64,000 bases of DNA, taken from Desulfovibrio aminophilus DSM 12254. Lineage in GTDB: Bacteria > Desulfobacterota > Desulfovibrionia > Desulfovibrionales > Desulfovibrionaceae. Positions 42,113-49,302 of this stretch are shown here, in pieces. Under the pieces are notes generated by a model. The model searched no databases. It was not told the DNA's origin and was given only the letters and a program-made list of their open reading frames with translations. Made by a program: the position numbers and the translations under genes. The stretch spans positions 96,517 to 160,516 of the forward strand of contig NZ_KE383877.1 of the NCBI RefSeq assembly GCF_000422565.1, read 5' to 3'. Position 1 is the first letter of the stretch; each line of letters starts with the position of its first letter.

Positions 42113-42445
42113 TCAGCCCGTTGCGCCTTCGGTTTCCCGCTCCGTCCGGGCCAAGGGGCGGATATCCTCCGCCAGACGCTCGAAGAGCCCCTCGTCCTCG
42201 GCGACTTCCAGATCGTACTGCGTCTGGAGGTTCATCCAGAACGCCGTGCTGACCCCGAAGAACCGGGCCAGACGGGCCGCGGTGTCCAGGGTGATGCCGC
42301 GTCTGCCGTGCACCAGGTCATGCACCCGCTGGTTCGGGATGCGCAACTCGATGGCCAGGGCGCTCTGCGAGAGCCCGAGCGGCTTCATGAACTCTTCCAG
42401 CAGGATTTCCCCCGGATGCACCGGGGCCATGATCTTCTTGCCCAT
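42113..42445 (-). CDS. higA: HigA-type antitoxin
   Basis: This 110-residue HTH protein is of the HigA/VapI family: HPGEILLEEFMKPLGLSQSALAIELRIPNQRVHDLVHGRRGITLDTAARLARFFGVSTAFWMNLQ. It neutralises the HigB ribonuclease and represses the operon. It starts 12 bp after the higB stop with GAGGAG as ribosome-binding site. The toxin-first order is typical of higBA. Confidence 0.93.
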   Translation of the reverse strand: MGKKIMAPVHPGEILLEEFMKPLGLSQSALAIELRIPNQRVHDLVHGRRGITLDTAARLARFFGVSTAFWMNLQTQYDLEVAEDEGLFERLAEDIRPLARTERETEGATG

Positions 42446-42457
42446 ACTGGACGCTCC

Positions 42458-42739
42458 TCAGTGGTAGTCCACTATTTCAACCTCGTGGGCCCCGCCGTCC
42501 CTCCAGACGAAGCAGACGCGCCAGCGGTCGTTGAGCCGGATGCTGTACTGACCCGCCCGATCCCCTTTCAAGGGCTCCAGCCGGTTGCCCGGCGGATTGC
42601 GCAAATCGTCGAGGCTGTCCGCCGCCTGAAGCATCTGGAGCTTGCGATAGGCCACCCTCAGGATGTCCGCCGGAAGCCGCCGGACCTGTTCGCGGCGAAA
42701 CAGCGCCTCCGTCTCCTTGCACCTGAAGGACATTATCAT
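42458..42739 (-). CDS. higB: HigB-type ribosome-dependent mRNA interferase toxin
   Basis: A 93-residue RelE-superfamily toxin with the HigB signatures SFRCKETEALFRRE, RKLQMLQAADSLDDLRNPPGNRLEPLKGDRAGQYSIRLNDRWRVCFVW and a final EVEIVDYH. HigB cuts mRNA on translating ribosomes. I chose the ATG at 42739 (MIMSFRCK) because HigB proteins normally begin MI-K-SF; an ATG at 42733 is also in frame. A strong promoter lies just upstream. The pair sits between a family B repeat and a family A repeat. Confidence 0.93.
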   Translation of the reverse strand: MIMSFRCKETEALFRREQVRRLPADILRVAYRKLQMLQAADSLDDLRNPPGNRLEPLKGDRAGQYSIRLNDRWRVCFVWRDGGAHEVEIVDYH

Positions 42740-42745
42740 GAGCGA

Positions 42746-42774
42746 TATATATTCATGAAAAGAGTACACGTCAA
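42746..42774 (-). promoter_or_regulatory. higB: Sigma-70 promoter of higBA
   Basis: On the minus strand TTGACG and TATATA are separated by 17 bases and lie directly before higB. The stretch TCATGAATATATATCGCTCATGA has self-complementary ends and could hold the HigA operator. Confidence 0.75.
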
Positions 42775-42784
42775 CCGTGTTAGC

Positions 42785-42880
42785 CCGAATGGCGAAGCCA
42801 CGAGGCCGGACGGAGAGACGAAAGCATCTTGGCGTTTCCGGAAGCCGCCGAAGGCGGTTGACGAGGAGGGGGAGGCGGGA
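42785..42880. repeat. Hairpin repeat, family A
   Basis: GGCGAAGCC stem, core GGAGAGACGAAAGCATCTTGGC, GTTTCCGGAAGC, then GCCGCCGAAGGCGG running into TTGACGAGGAGGGGGAGGCG, which resembles the edge of the repeat at 640-703. Confidence 0.75.
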
Positions 42881-42894
42881 ATAGAGAGCGCGGC

Positions 42895-43239
42895 ATGAGT
42901 ACTGTGTTGCTGCGCACGACGGTGCTGCTGGCCCTGTCCAACGTGTTCATGACCGTGGCCTGGTACGCGCATCTGAAGAACCTGGCCCAGCGGCCCTGGT
43001 GGGTGGCGGCGCTGCTCAGCTGGGGCGTGGCCCTGTTCGAATACCTGATCCAGGTTCCGGCCAACCGCATCGGCTACACCGAGCTCACCCTGCCCCAGCT
43101 CAAGATCCTCCAGGAAGTCATCAGCCTGTCCGTGTTCGCGCCCTTCGCCCTGTTCTACATGGGCCAGCCCCTCAAGCTCGACTACCTCTGGGCCTGCCTC
43201 TGCCTCCTCGGCGCGGTCTACTTCATCTTCCGCTCCTAG
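42895..43239 (+). CDS. DMT-superfamily membrane protein (DUF486)
   Basis: A 114-residue protein with four hydrophobic helices (about 3-25, 34-52, 69-88 and 92-112). It has the DUF486 pattern: TTVLLALSNVFMTVAWYAHLKNL, WWVAALLSWGVALFEYLIQVPANRIGY, LPQLKILQEVISLSVFAPF and YLWACLCLLGAVYFIFR. Members belong to the drug/metabolite transporter superfamily in reduced form; substrate unknown. GAGAG precedes the ATG. Confidence 0.9.
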   Translation: MSTVLLRTTVLLALSNVFMTVAWYAHLKNLAQRPWWVAALLSWGVALFEYLIQVPANRIGYTELTLPQLKILQEVISLSVFAPFALFYMGQPLKLDYLWACLCLLGAVYFIFRS

Positions 43240-43315
43240 CGGCTTCGCCGCGTTCTAGAAAGACGGAGAGACGAAAGCCTCTTGGCGTTTCCGTGAACCC
43301 CACGAAGGGGGACAA
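43240..43315. repeat. Hairpin repeat, family A
   Basis: GCGGCTTCGCCGC stem, core GAAAGACGGAGAGACGAAAG, CCTCTTGGCGTTTC, then a CCCCACGAAGGGG stem. It starts right after the DUF486 stop codon. Confidence 0.82.
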
Positions 43316-43351
43316 CCCCCTGTCGGACTTGCATAATGTCCAGAAATCCAA

Positions 43352-43386
43352 TTAAAAAGGCCGACGTGCTTCGCGCGCGTCGGCCT
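43352..43386 (-). terminator. Terminator facing left, behind the HEPN/Abi gene
   Basis: Read on the minus strand, AGGCCGACG and CGTCGGCCT pair around a GC-rich loop and run into TTTTTAATT. The next minus-strand gene to the right is the phage-like gene at 44384-45169, so the plus-strand HEPN/Abi gene now lies between that gene and this possible terminator. Confidence 0.65.
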
Positions 43387-43493
43387 GGTTCGTCAATACC
43401 CCGGCGCCGTCACCGGCAATCAGCGAGGAACGGCTGGCCGGGAGAGGGAATTCCGGGGACTTCTGAAAAAAGAAATAATCTCGGGAGCGCCGT

Positions 43494-44192
43494 TTGGCAA
43501 CCCTTTTTTATGAATCGCTCACCCGCAGCATCTCCACGGAGAGGTTGGCGGCTTACAAAGTATACCCGTGCGAACCGAAGCAGCAGGTCTTCGAACGTTA
43601 CTTCTGGAATCTAGCCCTGGCGAGGGATTTCTACCCTCTTCTGCAGAACCTTGAAATATCGCTGCGCAACAACATCAACTCCGAGGCGGCGCGCTTGTAT
43701 CGCACGGAGTATTGGTTCGACCTGCCCTTCATGCGCGACAGGCAGGCTGACGAGGTGCGGAACGCCCGGGATACTGTCGCCAGATATAAAGGGATCGCCC
43801 CACCGCGGGTCAACGCTGGGGCAATCATCGCGGAACTGAATTTCGGGTTTTGGGTCAATCTGTTCAATCGCCCATACAGCGGTTTTTTCACCAAGATATC
43901 GTCCGGCGTGTTTTCCAGCGTCCCAAAATCGCTGCGGACGATCATCTTTCTCAGAGCCAGGCTGGACAACATCCGCCGCTTCAGGAACAGGGTTTTCCAT
44001 CACGAGCCGATTTGGAACAATCCGAAGCTCACCGATATGCATAATGAAATACTGGAAACGATCTATTGGATCGATCCTGTATTATATGACATCACGCACA
44101 CCATGAGCAGCTTCAAGGATACGCTCGCCGCCGGAATCCAACCCCTCGGAACCGAACGAAACCGACGCGCAAGCCGCCCCTCCGCATCGTAA
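43494..44192 (+). CDS. Abi-like protein with HEPN-type RNase motif
   Basis: This 232-residue protein resembles the Abi_2/AbiD-type abortive infection family: NLALARDFYPLLQNLEISLRNNINSEAARLY at about residues 38-68, AGAIIAELNFGFWVNLFNRPY, and near residue 162 RFRNRVFHHEPIW, which contains the R-x4-H HEPN ribonuclease motif. Such proteins stop phage growth by cutting RNA and arresting the cell. The start is taken as TTG at 43494, with GGGAGC seven bases upstream. Base composition is clearly lower in GC than the neighbours, suggesting recent transfer. It interrupts the phage-gene strand pattern between scattered structural clusters. Confidence 0.78.
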   Translation: MATLFYESLTRSISTERLAAYKVYPCEPKQQVFERYFWNLALARDFYPLLQNLEISLRNNINSEAARLYRTEYWFDLPFMRDRQADEVRNARDTVARYKGIAPPRVNAGAIIAELNFGFWVNLFNRPYSGFFTKISSGVFSSVPKSLRTIIFLRARLDNIRRFRNRVFHHEPIWNNPKLTDMHNEILETIYWIDPVLYDITHTMSSFKDTLAAGIQPLGTERNRRASRPSAS

Positions 44193-44194
44193 AA

Positions 44195-44300
44195 CCACAG
44201 CGGCTTCGCCGGTCTATGGAAAGACGGAGAGACGAAAGCCTCTTGGCGTTTCTGTACGCCCCCGAGGGGGGGGCGGCGAAGCCGGGGGGCGGTCAAAAGC
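44195..44300. repeat. Hairpin repeat, family A
   Basis: CGGCTTCGCCG stem, core GGAAAGACGGAGAGACGAAA, GCCTCTTGGCGTTTC, CCCCCGAGGGGG stem and GGCGAAGCC stem. The core matches the 43240 copy almost exactly, so these two flank the HEPN/Abi gene on both sides. Confidence 0.85.
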
Positions 44301-44311
44301 CCCAGGAACAA

Positions 44312-44403
44312 GGCGTGAGCCAAGGGCAGGCCCGACGCGTAGTCCGACCTACGCGAGGGGCTGCCCTTGGCGAAGCAACGCGGTTACTGGGAGCTTTTCA
44401 CCG
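44312..44403 (-). repeat. Inverted repeat element, family D, copy 1
   Basis: GCCAAGGGCAG pairs with CTGCCCTTGGC, with an inner stem GACGCGTAG/CTACGCG. The right side reads GAAGCAACGCGGTTACTGGG and AGCTTTTCA. It can end minus-strand transcription of the overlapping scaffold-like gene. Related copy at 47055-47177. Confidence 0.7.
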
Positions 44404-45169
44404 CCCCTCCGTATTGCCCCGGATACAAGTGCCGGAACCCCTCGTCGACCTGGCGCACGAAGGCGGGATCGCGGCTGCTGGGGTCGAAGTAGCGCGGATC
44501 GCGGATCATCTCGCGCAGCCGGTCAAGGTTCAGGCCGTCGGCCTCGCGCGCGCCGGAGTCGCGCATGCGGCCCTCCAGGAGCAGCGGGGCCACGCGGGCC
44601 AGGGCCTCGGCCACCACGGCGCTGTCGCCCGCGCCCGTGGATTCGAGAATCTCCAGCAGTTCCTCGCCGCCCAGGCTCATGGCGGCCCGGCGGGCGCTCT
44701 CCAGCACGCGGGAGGCCTCGGGGCCGTGGTTCTTGCGCAGACGGCCCAGCTCGGCCTCGCGGGCCTTGCGGCTCTTGTCGCGCGAGGCGCGCACGGCCGC
44801 CACGTTCAGGGGCACGAACCACTCGTAGAGCCCGCGCACCTGGTCCGGGCTCAGGGCCAGCTCCAGGGCCTTGGCCTTGTAGGCGTCGAGCACGCCCTGG
44901 TCCGGCTCGAAGTCCTCGTCCAGGAGCAGGTCCGGCAGCTCGTAGTCCTCCGGCCCCCGGGGCTGGGCCGGGGCCTCGGCCTCGCGGCGGCCCAGAAGCC
45001 GCTGGGCGTGGACCAGGGCCTTCACGGCCTCGTCCTTGCTGCGGTACTTGGCCAGCCCGGGGTGCTCGCGCAGGGGGATTTCGCGCTCGCGGCCGTCGTC
45101 GCCGCGCCAGGGCGCGAGCCATTCCTCCGGCAGGGTCGAACGCCAGTCAACCTCGTTCCTCATGTCCAT
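44384..45169 (-). CDS. Phage scaffold/capsid-assembly-like protein
   Basis: A 261-residue, highly charged and helical protein: DWRSTLPEEWLAPWRGDD, KYRSKDEAVKALVHAQRLLGR, YELPDLLLDEDFEPDQGVLDAYKAKALELALSPDQVRGLYEWFV, and a long helix RKAREAELGRLRKNHGPEASRVLESARRAAMSLGGEELLEILE. This order and composition are typical of scaffold proteins of T7-like and related podoviruses, which shape the procapsid around the portal. RBS GGAGGACC before ATG 45169. A capsid gene would normally follow, but here comes the HEPN/Abi gene and then host genes. Assignment by pattern, not by search. Confidence 0.65.
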   Translation of the reverse strand: MDMRNEVDWRSTLPEEWLAPWRGDDGREREIPLREHPGLAKYRSKDEAVKALVHAQRLLGRREAEAPAQPRGPEDYELPDLLLDEDFEPDQGVLDAYKAKALELALSPDQVRGLYEWFVPLNVAAVRASRDKSRKAREAELGRLRKNHGPEASRVLESARRAAMSLGGEELLEILESTGAGDSAVVAEALARVAPLLLEGRMRDSGAREADGLNLDRLREMIRDPRYFDPSSRDPAFVRQVDEGFRHLYPGQYGGAVKSSQ

Positions 45170-45288
45170 GTGGTCCTCCTTGGAATCGGCCCGGACGTGC
45201 GCCGGAAATCCGTCGCGAGGCCCCATGCCCCGCGCCGTCTCCCGGGTATGCCGTCCGGCAGCCGTTGATGCTCAAAGGTTTTCCGTTT

Positions 45289-45304
45289 CGGCACGGGTTT
45301 GGCA
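45289..45304 (+). promoter_or_regulatory. Sigma-54-like promoter of the small membrane gene
   Basis: CGGCACGGGTTTGGCA fits TGGCACG-N4-TTGCA with one change in each half and has the exact GG-N10-GC spacing. It lies about 30 bp before the ATG at 45333. Confidence 0.45.
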
Positions 45305-45332
45305 AAGCCTCGGCCAGACAAGGAGGTCGCCC

Positions 45333-45440
45333 ATGACCCGTCTCTTCCGTGGCTTGTCCCTGGGCGTGGTTCTCTTTCTCGCCGTGCTGGCCTTCAACAC
45401 CTGGGTCTCGATGGTCCAGGGCATGTACCCCCCGCGCTGA
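45333..45440 (+). CDS. 35-residue membrane peptide
   Basis: The frame MTRLFRGLSLGVVLFLAVLAFNTWVSMVQGMYPPR has a perfect ribosome-binding site (AAGGAGGT, 6 bases before the ATG) and a candidate sigma-54 promoter. One transmembrane helix (residues 8-28) follows a basic start. It is transcribed opposite to and between two phage-like genes (44384-45169 and 45444-45692). Unknown function. Confidence 0.6.
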   Translation: MTRLFRGLSLGVVLFLAVLAFNTWVSMVQGMYPPR

Positions 45441-45443
45441 CGC

Positions 45444-45692
45444 TCACGCGCCGCGTCCGCCGTCCAGGGGGCCGAAGCCGTCCGGGTCGAGCATGCGCTC
45501 CACCCGCAGGTAGAGGCCGCGGCGTCCCTGGTTGAAGGCCGCCCTGCAGGGGTCCGGGTCGAAGGTCGAGGCCCGGGCGAAGCCCTGCCCCGCCAAGTCC
45601 TCCAGCACCTTCCGGCCGTCCGGGCAGTCGAAGAGTCGGACGTAGGCCTGACGCAATTCCCTCGCCGCTTCCGAATCCGCGTTCCGTTCCAT
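45444..45692 (-). CDS. Bbp19-like small phage protein
   Basis: This 82-residue protein contains AARELRQAYVRLFDCPDGRKVLEDLAGQGFARASTFDPDPCRAAFNQGRRGLYLRVERML. It fits the small Bbp19-type family found beside structural genes of podovirus-like prophages (F-x2-PdGr-VL-DL-x, eGrR-x-vvLrI). Its exact role is unknown. GGAGGTTCGC precedes the ATG. Upstream lies conserved block copy B. The stop is 4 bp from the convergent 35-residue membrane peptide gene. Confidence 0.68.
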   Translation of the reverse strand: MERNADSEAARELRQAYVRLFDCPDGRKVLEDLAGQGFARASTFDPDPCRAAFNQGRRGLYLRVERMLDPDGFGPLDGGRGA

Positions 45693-45714
45693 GCGAACCT
45701 CCTTGGTCCGGCCC

Positions 45715-45793
45715 GAGCCTAGCCCCGGTTTTCCGGCCGCGCGGAGATCAGCATGGAATTGACGGCTCTTTTCAGCGAATTGACATCTTGACG
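45715..45793 (-). promoter_or_regulatory. Conserved upstream block, copy B (Bbp19-like gene)
   Basis: Minus-strand order: GTCAAGATGTCAATTCGCTG, AAAAGAGCCGTCAATT, variable part, TGATCTCCGCG, GGCCGGAAAACCGGGGCTAG, GCTC. It lies 23 bp before the gene and is about 80 percent identical to copy A. Confidence 0.65.
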
Positions 45794-45990
45794 GGCCACG
45801 TCCTGTGGCCCGCCCTTCGGGCCGCCAGAGGAGCCGGCGCTCCCCTTTTGCTGTCCTGCAAAAGGGTGACCACCTTCGGCGGTCTTCAGAAACGCAAAAA
45901 GGCGGAGAGGCTTTCACCTCCCCGCCTTCGGCGGTCCACGGAACGGCCGCGAGACTTTCGTCTCTCCGTCTTTCTATGAAGCGGCGAAGC
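45788..45990. repeat. Composite repeat block (families C and A)
   Basis: The first 83 bases match 15893-15975 with only a few differences: GGGCCAC-GTCCT-GTGGCCC stem and CCCCTTTTGC-N5-GCAAAAGGGTGAC palindrome. Family A cores and stems follow (CCGCCTTCGGCGG, GCGGCGAAGCCGC) up to the GAPDH stop codon. Confidence 0.85.
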
Positions 45991-45993
45991 CGC

Positions 45994-47013
45994 CTAGAAG
46001 CCGCCCCGGTCCTTCATGATCTTGGCCAGGTCGGAGACGCGGCAGGAGTAGCCCCACTCGTTGTCGTACCAGACCACGAGCTTGGCCAGGTTCTTGTCCT
46101 GGACCCGGGTGTGCTCCTCCTCCACGATGCCCGAGCGGGCGTCGCCCTTGAAGTCCATGGAGACCAGCGGCCGGGTGTTGTAGCCCAGGATGCCCTTGAG
46201 CGGGCCCTCGCTGGCGGCCTTGAGCGCGGCGCGCAGGCCCTCGGTGTCGGTGTCGCGCTCCAGCACACAGGCCAGGTCCACCAGCGAGACCGTGGGCGTG
46301 GGCACGCGCAGGGAGTAGCCGTCGAAGCGGCCCTTGAGTTCCGGGATGACCAGGGCCACGGCCTTGGCCGCGCCGGTGGTCGTCGGGATGATGTTCAGGG
46401 CCGCGGCCCGGGCCCGGCGCAGATCCTTGTGCGGCAGGTCCAGGATGCGCTGGTCGTTGGTGTAGGAGTGGATGGTGCACATCAGGGCCGAACGGATGCC
46501 GAAGGCCTCGTGGATCACCTTGGCGGCCGGGGCCAGACAGTTGGTGGTGCAGGAGGCGTTGGACACGATGTGGTGCTTGTCCGGGTCATAGGCCTTCTCG
46601 TTCACGCCGATGACCACGGTCACGTCCTCTTCCTTGGCCGGGGCGGAGATGATGACCTTCTTCGCGCCCGCCTCCAGGTGGGCCTTGGCCTTGGGCCCGG
46701 TGGTGAAGATGCCCGTGGACTCGACCACCACGTCCACGCCCAGGTCGCCCCAGCGGCAGTCGCGGGGGTCGCGCTGGGACAGGCTCTTCAGGGTCCAGTC
46801 GCCGTAGGTGATGTCGCCCTCGACCACGGCGATGGGCACGCCGGTGTGGCCGTAGTTCGTGTCGAACTCCAGAAGGTGGGCGTTGGTGGCCACGTCGAAG
46901 AGGTCGTTGACGGCCACCACTTCCAGGTCGTCGTGCCAGCGCTCGTACATGGCCTTGACCACCTGGCGGCCGATGCGGCCGAAACCGTTGATGCCGACGC
47001 GCAGCTTGCTCAT
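45994..47013 (-). CDS. gap: Glyceraldehyde-3-phosphate dehydrogenase, type I
   Basis: This 339-residue glycolytic and gluconeogenic enzyme oxidises glyceraldehyde-3-phosphate with phosphate and NAD. The N-terminal Rossmann motif is [13 protein letters not shown]. The catalytic cysteine lies in [13 protein letters not shown] (near residue 155) and the catalytic histidine in [10 protein letters not shown]. Phosphate-binding residues are in TTTGAAKAV, and the C-terminus has [13 protein letters not shown] family D element lies upstream and a repeat block starts 3 bp beyond the stop. Monocistronic as far as visible. Confidence 0.97.
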   Translation of the reverse strand: MSKLRVGINGFGRIGRQVVKAMYERWHDDLEVVAVNDLFDVATNAHLLEFDTNYGHTGVPIAVVEGDITYGDWTLKSLSQRDPRDCRWGDLGVDVVVESTGIFTTGPKAKAHLEAGAKKVIISAPAKEEDVTVVIGVNEKAYDPDKHHIVSNASCTTNCLAPAAKVIHEAFGIRSALMCTIHSYTNDQRILDLPHKDLRRARAAALNIIPTTTGAAKAVALVIPELKGRFDGYSLRVPTPTVSLVDLACVLERDTDTEGLRAALKAASEGPLKGILGYNTRPLVSMDFKGDARSGIVEEEHTRVQDKNLAKLVVWYDNEWGYSCRVSDLAKIMKDRGGF

Positions 47014-47054
47014 GGTTCAACTCCTAGCAGGTCGTTGCGGACGTCCCTTTGCAC

Positions 47055-47177
47055 GGGCCGGTCAAAAAACGCGAGGGTGAGGCGCGACGAAAATTCGAGG
47101 CCGACGCGTATCTCGACATACGCGAGGATTCGGGTTTTTCGGAGCAACGCGGCCATCGCGGATTTTTCAGCGGCCCG
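47055..47177. repeat. Inverted repeat element, family D, copy 2
   Basis: GGTCAAAAAACGCGAGGGTG at the left, GACGCGTAT-CTCGAC-ATACGCG in the centre, and GAGCAACGCGGCCATCGCGG and ATTTTTCAGCGGCC at the right. Outer parts can pair as a long interrupted stem. It ends exactly at the stop of the GAF gene, so it may serve as that gene's terminator, and it separates it from the GAPDH gene. Confidence 0.7.
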
Positions 47178-47735
47178 CTAGTCGAAGGTCCGGTAGTCGA
47201 AGGAAAGAACGCTCTCATACTCGCGCTTGAGCGCCTGGTGCAGGCGGGCGTTCTCGATGGCCAGGGCGGAGAGCGCCGCGATGGAGGTCAGGAACTCCTC
47301 CTCCTCGGCGTTGAAGGTCCGCTTCTCGTCCGTGTACACGCGCATGACGCCCACGGGCTTGTCCTCCACCCGCAGCGGCACCACGAGCACCGAGACGATG
47401 CCCTCGTCCTTGGCCGCCTTGCCGTACTGGAAACGCGGGTCCGAGGAGGCGTCGGCCACCTGGACCACGCGGCCGGAGAGCACCTCGCGGTCCACGGCGG
47501 ACTGGTCCAGGTCCACCGGACCCTTGCGCAGGTACTTGTTGGACAGGCCGAAACCGGCTCCGGGCATGAGCTGGCGGCCGGAACGATCCAGGAGCCGCAG
47601 GGAGCAGGCCTTGGCGTCCATGGCCTTGGCCGCGCACTCCACGATGGTCTTGAGCACCAGCTTGGGGTCCAGGCTGGAGTTGACGGCCATGGCCGCCGCA
47701 TACAGGGAACGGTAGTAGGATTCGTAGCGATCCAC
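47178..47735 (-). CDS. GAF-domain protein
   Basis: A 185-residue protein made of a single GAF domain (about 15-165): LDPKLVLKTIVECAAKAMDAKACSLRLLDRSGRQLMPGAGFGLS, DREVLSGRVVQVADASSDPRFQY, GIVSVLVVPLRVEDKPVGVMRVYTDEKRTF and EEEFLTSIAALSALAIENARLH. It has no output domain, so it probably acts as a free-standing ligand-binding or redox sensor. The start is GTG at 47735 with AAGGAGG upstream. Confidence 0.9.
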   Translation of the reverse strand: MDRYESYYRSLYAAAMAVNSSLDPKLVLKTIVECAAKAMDAKACSLRLLDRSGRQLMPGAGFGLSNKYLRKGPVDLDQSAVDREVLSGRVVQVADASSDPRFQYGKAAKDEGIVSVLVVPLRVEDKPVGVMRVYTDEKRTFNAEEEEFLTSIAALSALAIENARLHQALKREYESVLSFDYRTFD

Positions 47736-47857
47736 CGGGAACCTCCTTGGGCTGGGGGGGCGGATGCCCGGATGCGTGGAAACGATACGGGAAATGGTAT
47801 GCGCAAAGCCCGGGCCGGGTCAAGGCGCGGAAGACGACGGAAGCGTGACGCCCGCCC

Positions 47858-48190
47858 TCAGTCCAGGCAGCAGTCCTCGCGGATGCGCCGCAGGGTCACG
47901 GCGTCCAGCAGCTCCGGCCGCACGAGGCGCAGTCCGCAGTGCCCGCCGCCCACCCAGGCCACCTCGGCGTCCAGGCCGTCGAGCACCCAGGCCACGCACT
48001 CGTCGCAATCCGAGATGCGCAGGCGTTCGCCGGGCGCGGGCAGGTAGCCGTCCGGCGGCAGCTCCAGACGCAGGCCGCCGAGGCAGACGTCGCGCACGAT
48101 GGCCACGAAGGCCCTGCCGTCCCCTGGGGTCACGTCGCAGAAAAGGGGCGCGTCCAGGGTCACGCGTTCGTGCTTGCGGCGTTCGGTCAT
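47858..48190 (-). CDS. PilZ-domain c-di-GMP receptor
   Basis: A 110-residue PilZ protein. The c-di-GMP-binding residues are visible as the N-terminal RRKHER (R-x3-R type) and the VRDVCLGGLRLEL stretch corresponding to D/N-x-S-x-x-G, here with Cys in place of Ser. Further cysteines (DCDEC, EDCCLD) may be redox-active. Its ATG overlaps the preceding TPR gene's stop (ATGA), so the two proteins are probably made together and may interact. The frameshifted GGDEF-EAL gene at 57031-59192 belongs to the same signal system. Confidence 0.85.
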   Translation of the reverse strand: MTERRKHERVTLDAPLFCDVTPGDGRAFVAIVRDVCLGGLRLELPPDGYLPAPGERLRISDCDECVAWVLDGLDAEVAWVGGGHCGLRLVRPELLDAVTLRRIREDCCLD

Positions 48191-48927
48191 AGGCCCTCCA
48201 CGATGAACGGTCCACTCGGCGGCGCGCCCTTGCCGGTGTCCAGAAAACGCAGGAAGCGACGCGCCGGATCGAGGTTCGGGTTCAGCCGCAGGGCCTTCTC
48301 CAGGCAGCGGCGGCAGCCCGCCTCGTCCTTCTTTTCATAATACGCCCGGGCGAGGTTGAAATGCAAATGGTCGTCGCGAGGGGACATTTCCAGGGCCTTC
48401 TCCAAAAACAGCACGGCCCGGGCGGCCTGGCCGTCCTTGCGCAGGCTCACGCCCTCGCCGTTCAGGTCGTGGGCCGCGCGCTCCTCGAACTCCACCGCCC
48501 CGGAGGGCAGGGCGGCCAGGAGCATCCGCGCCACCTGGATATCGTCGGCCTGGGCCTCGAGCTCCTCCCCGATGGACAGGGCCTTGAGCGCCTGGGTCTC
48601 CTCGGGAGAAAGATGGTCCAGGGCCCTCGATCCTCCGAGGATCTCCAGCTTGTCGCGCAGCCCCGCCAGCACCGGCAGGAGATGGTCGCGGAAGATTTCC
48701 GGGGCGGGCTCGTAGCCGCGCAGCAGGTCCGCGCGCGTCAGCGGCAGACGCACCTCGCCGGGCAGCTTGCGCTCGTTGAGCGCCAGGGCCAGGCAGCCGG
48801 ATTCGTCCAGGCGCAGCACGAGCCAGTGGATGCGCTGGACGAAATCCCTGGTCGTGGCCGCGCCGCGTCCGGCCCTCTGCTCCCGCTCGGTGGTGAAGAC
48901 CCCGAGTATGGCGGGACAGCTTCTCAT
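48187..48927 (-). CDS. TPR protein co-expressed with PilZ
   Basis: A 246-residue protein. The first 110 residues are an unrecognised alpha/beta region (CPAILGVFTTEREQ, HWLVLRLDESGCLALALNERKLPGEV). The C-terminal part has TPR helices (RAVLFLEKALEMSPRDDHLHFNLARAYYEKKDEAGCRRCLEKALRLNPNLDPARRFLRFL). I chose the ATG at 48927 because CGAGGAGGG lies just upstream. The 4-bp ATGA overlap with the PilZ gene implies translational coupling. Confidence 0.8.
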   Translation of the reverse strand: MRSCPAILGVFTTEREQRAGRGAATTRDFVQRIHWLVLRLDESGCLALALNERKLPGEVRLPLTRADLLRGYEPAPEIFRDHLLPVLAGLRDKLEILGGSRALDHLSPEETQALKALSIGEELEAQADDIQVARMLLAALPSGAVEFEERAAHDLNGEGVSLRKDGQAARAVLFLEKALEMSPRDDHLHFNLARAYYEKKDEAGCRRCLEKALRLNPNLDPARRFLRFLDTGKGAPPSGPFIVEGL

Positions 48928-49092
48928 GATTCCCTCCTCGCCCCCGGCAAGGTTTCGGCTCCATGATAGCAAAGCCCGCGACCGTCCGCCGCCGCGCCCG
49001 GCGAATTATCATGCCCGGGCCGGAAACTCCCGGACGGCGGGACTCGGACCACTCCCGGGCCGAAATCCCGACGCCCCGGGAGGTCTTCCCGT

Positions 49093-49302
49093 TCAGTCGT
49101 CGTAATCGTCTGGAATTACACCAAGGTAGCGGTCGCGCTGGCCCTGGAGCCAGAGTTCCAGGTCCGAGGGCAGGGCCCGCCAGGCCCCCCGGCCCTCGCG
49201 TTTCCAGGCGGGCAGCCCCTGCTCGGCCACCAGCCGCCCGACCTCGCGGGGGCTCTCGCCGATGACCGCGCCGATGGCCTTGGAGCCGCAGACGCAGAGC
49301 AT
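49093..49302 (-). CDS. Small HTH protein of a phage-like pair
   Basis: This 69-residue protein has a MerR/excisionase-like helix-turn-helix: CGSKAIGAVIGESPREVGRLVAEQGLPAWKREGRGAWRALPSDLELWLQGQRDRY. The fold and size suit a phage regulatory or small-terminase-like DNA-binding protein; I cannot tell which. The ATG at 49302 overlaps the stop of the DUF5675 gene by one base (TGATG), so the two are co-translated. Confidence 0.65.
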   Translation of the reverse strand: MLCVCGSKAIGAVIGESPREVGRLVAEQGLPAWKREGRGAWRALPSDLELWLQGQRDRYLGVIPDDYDD

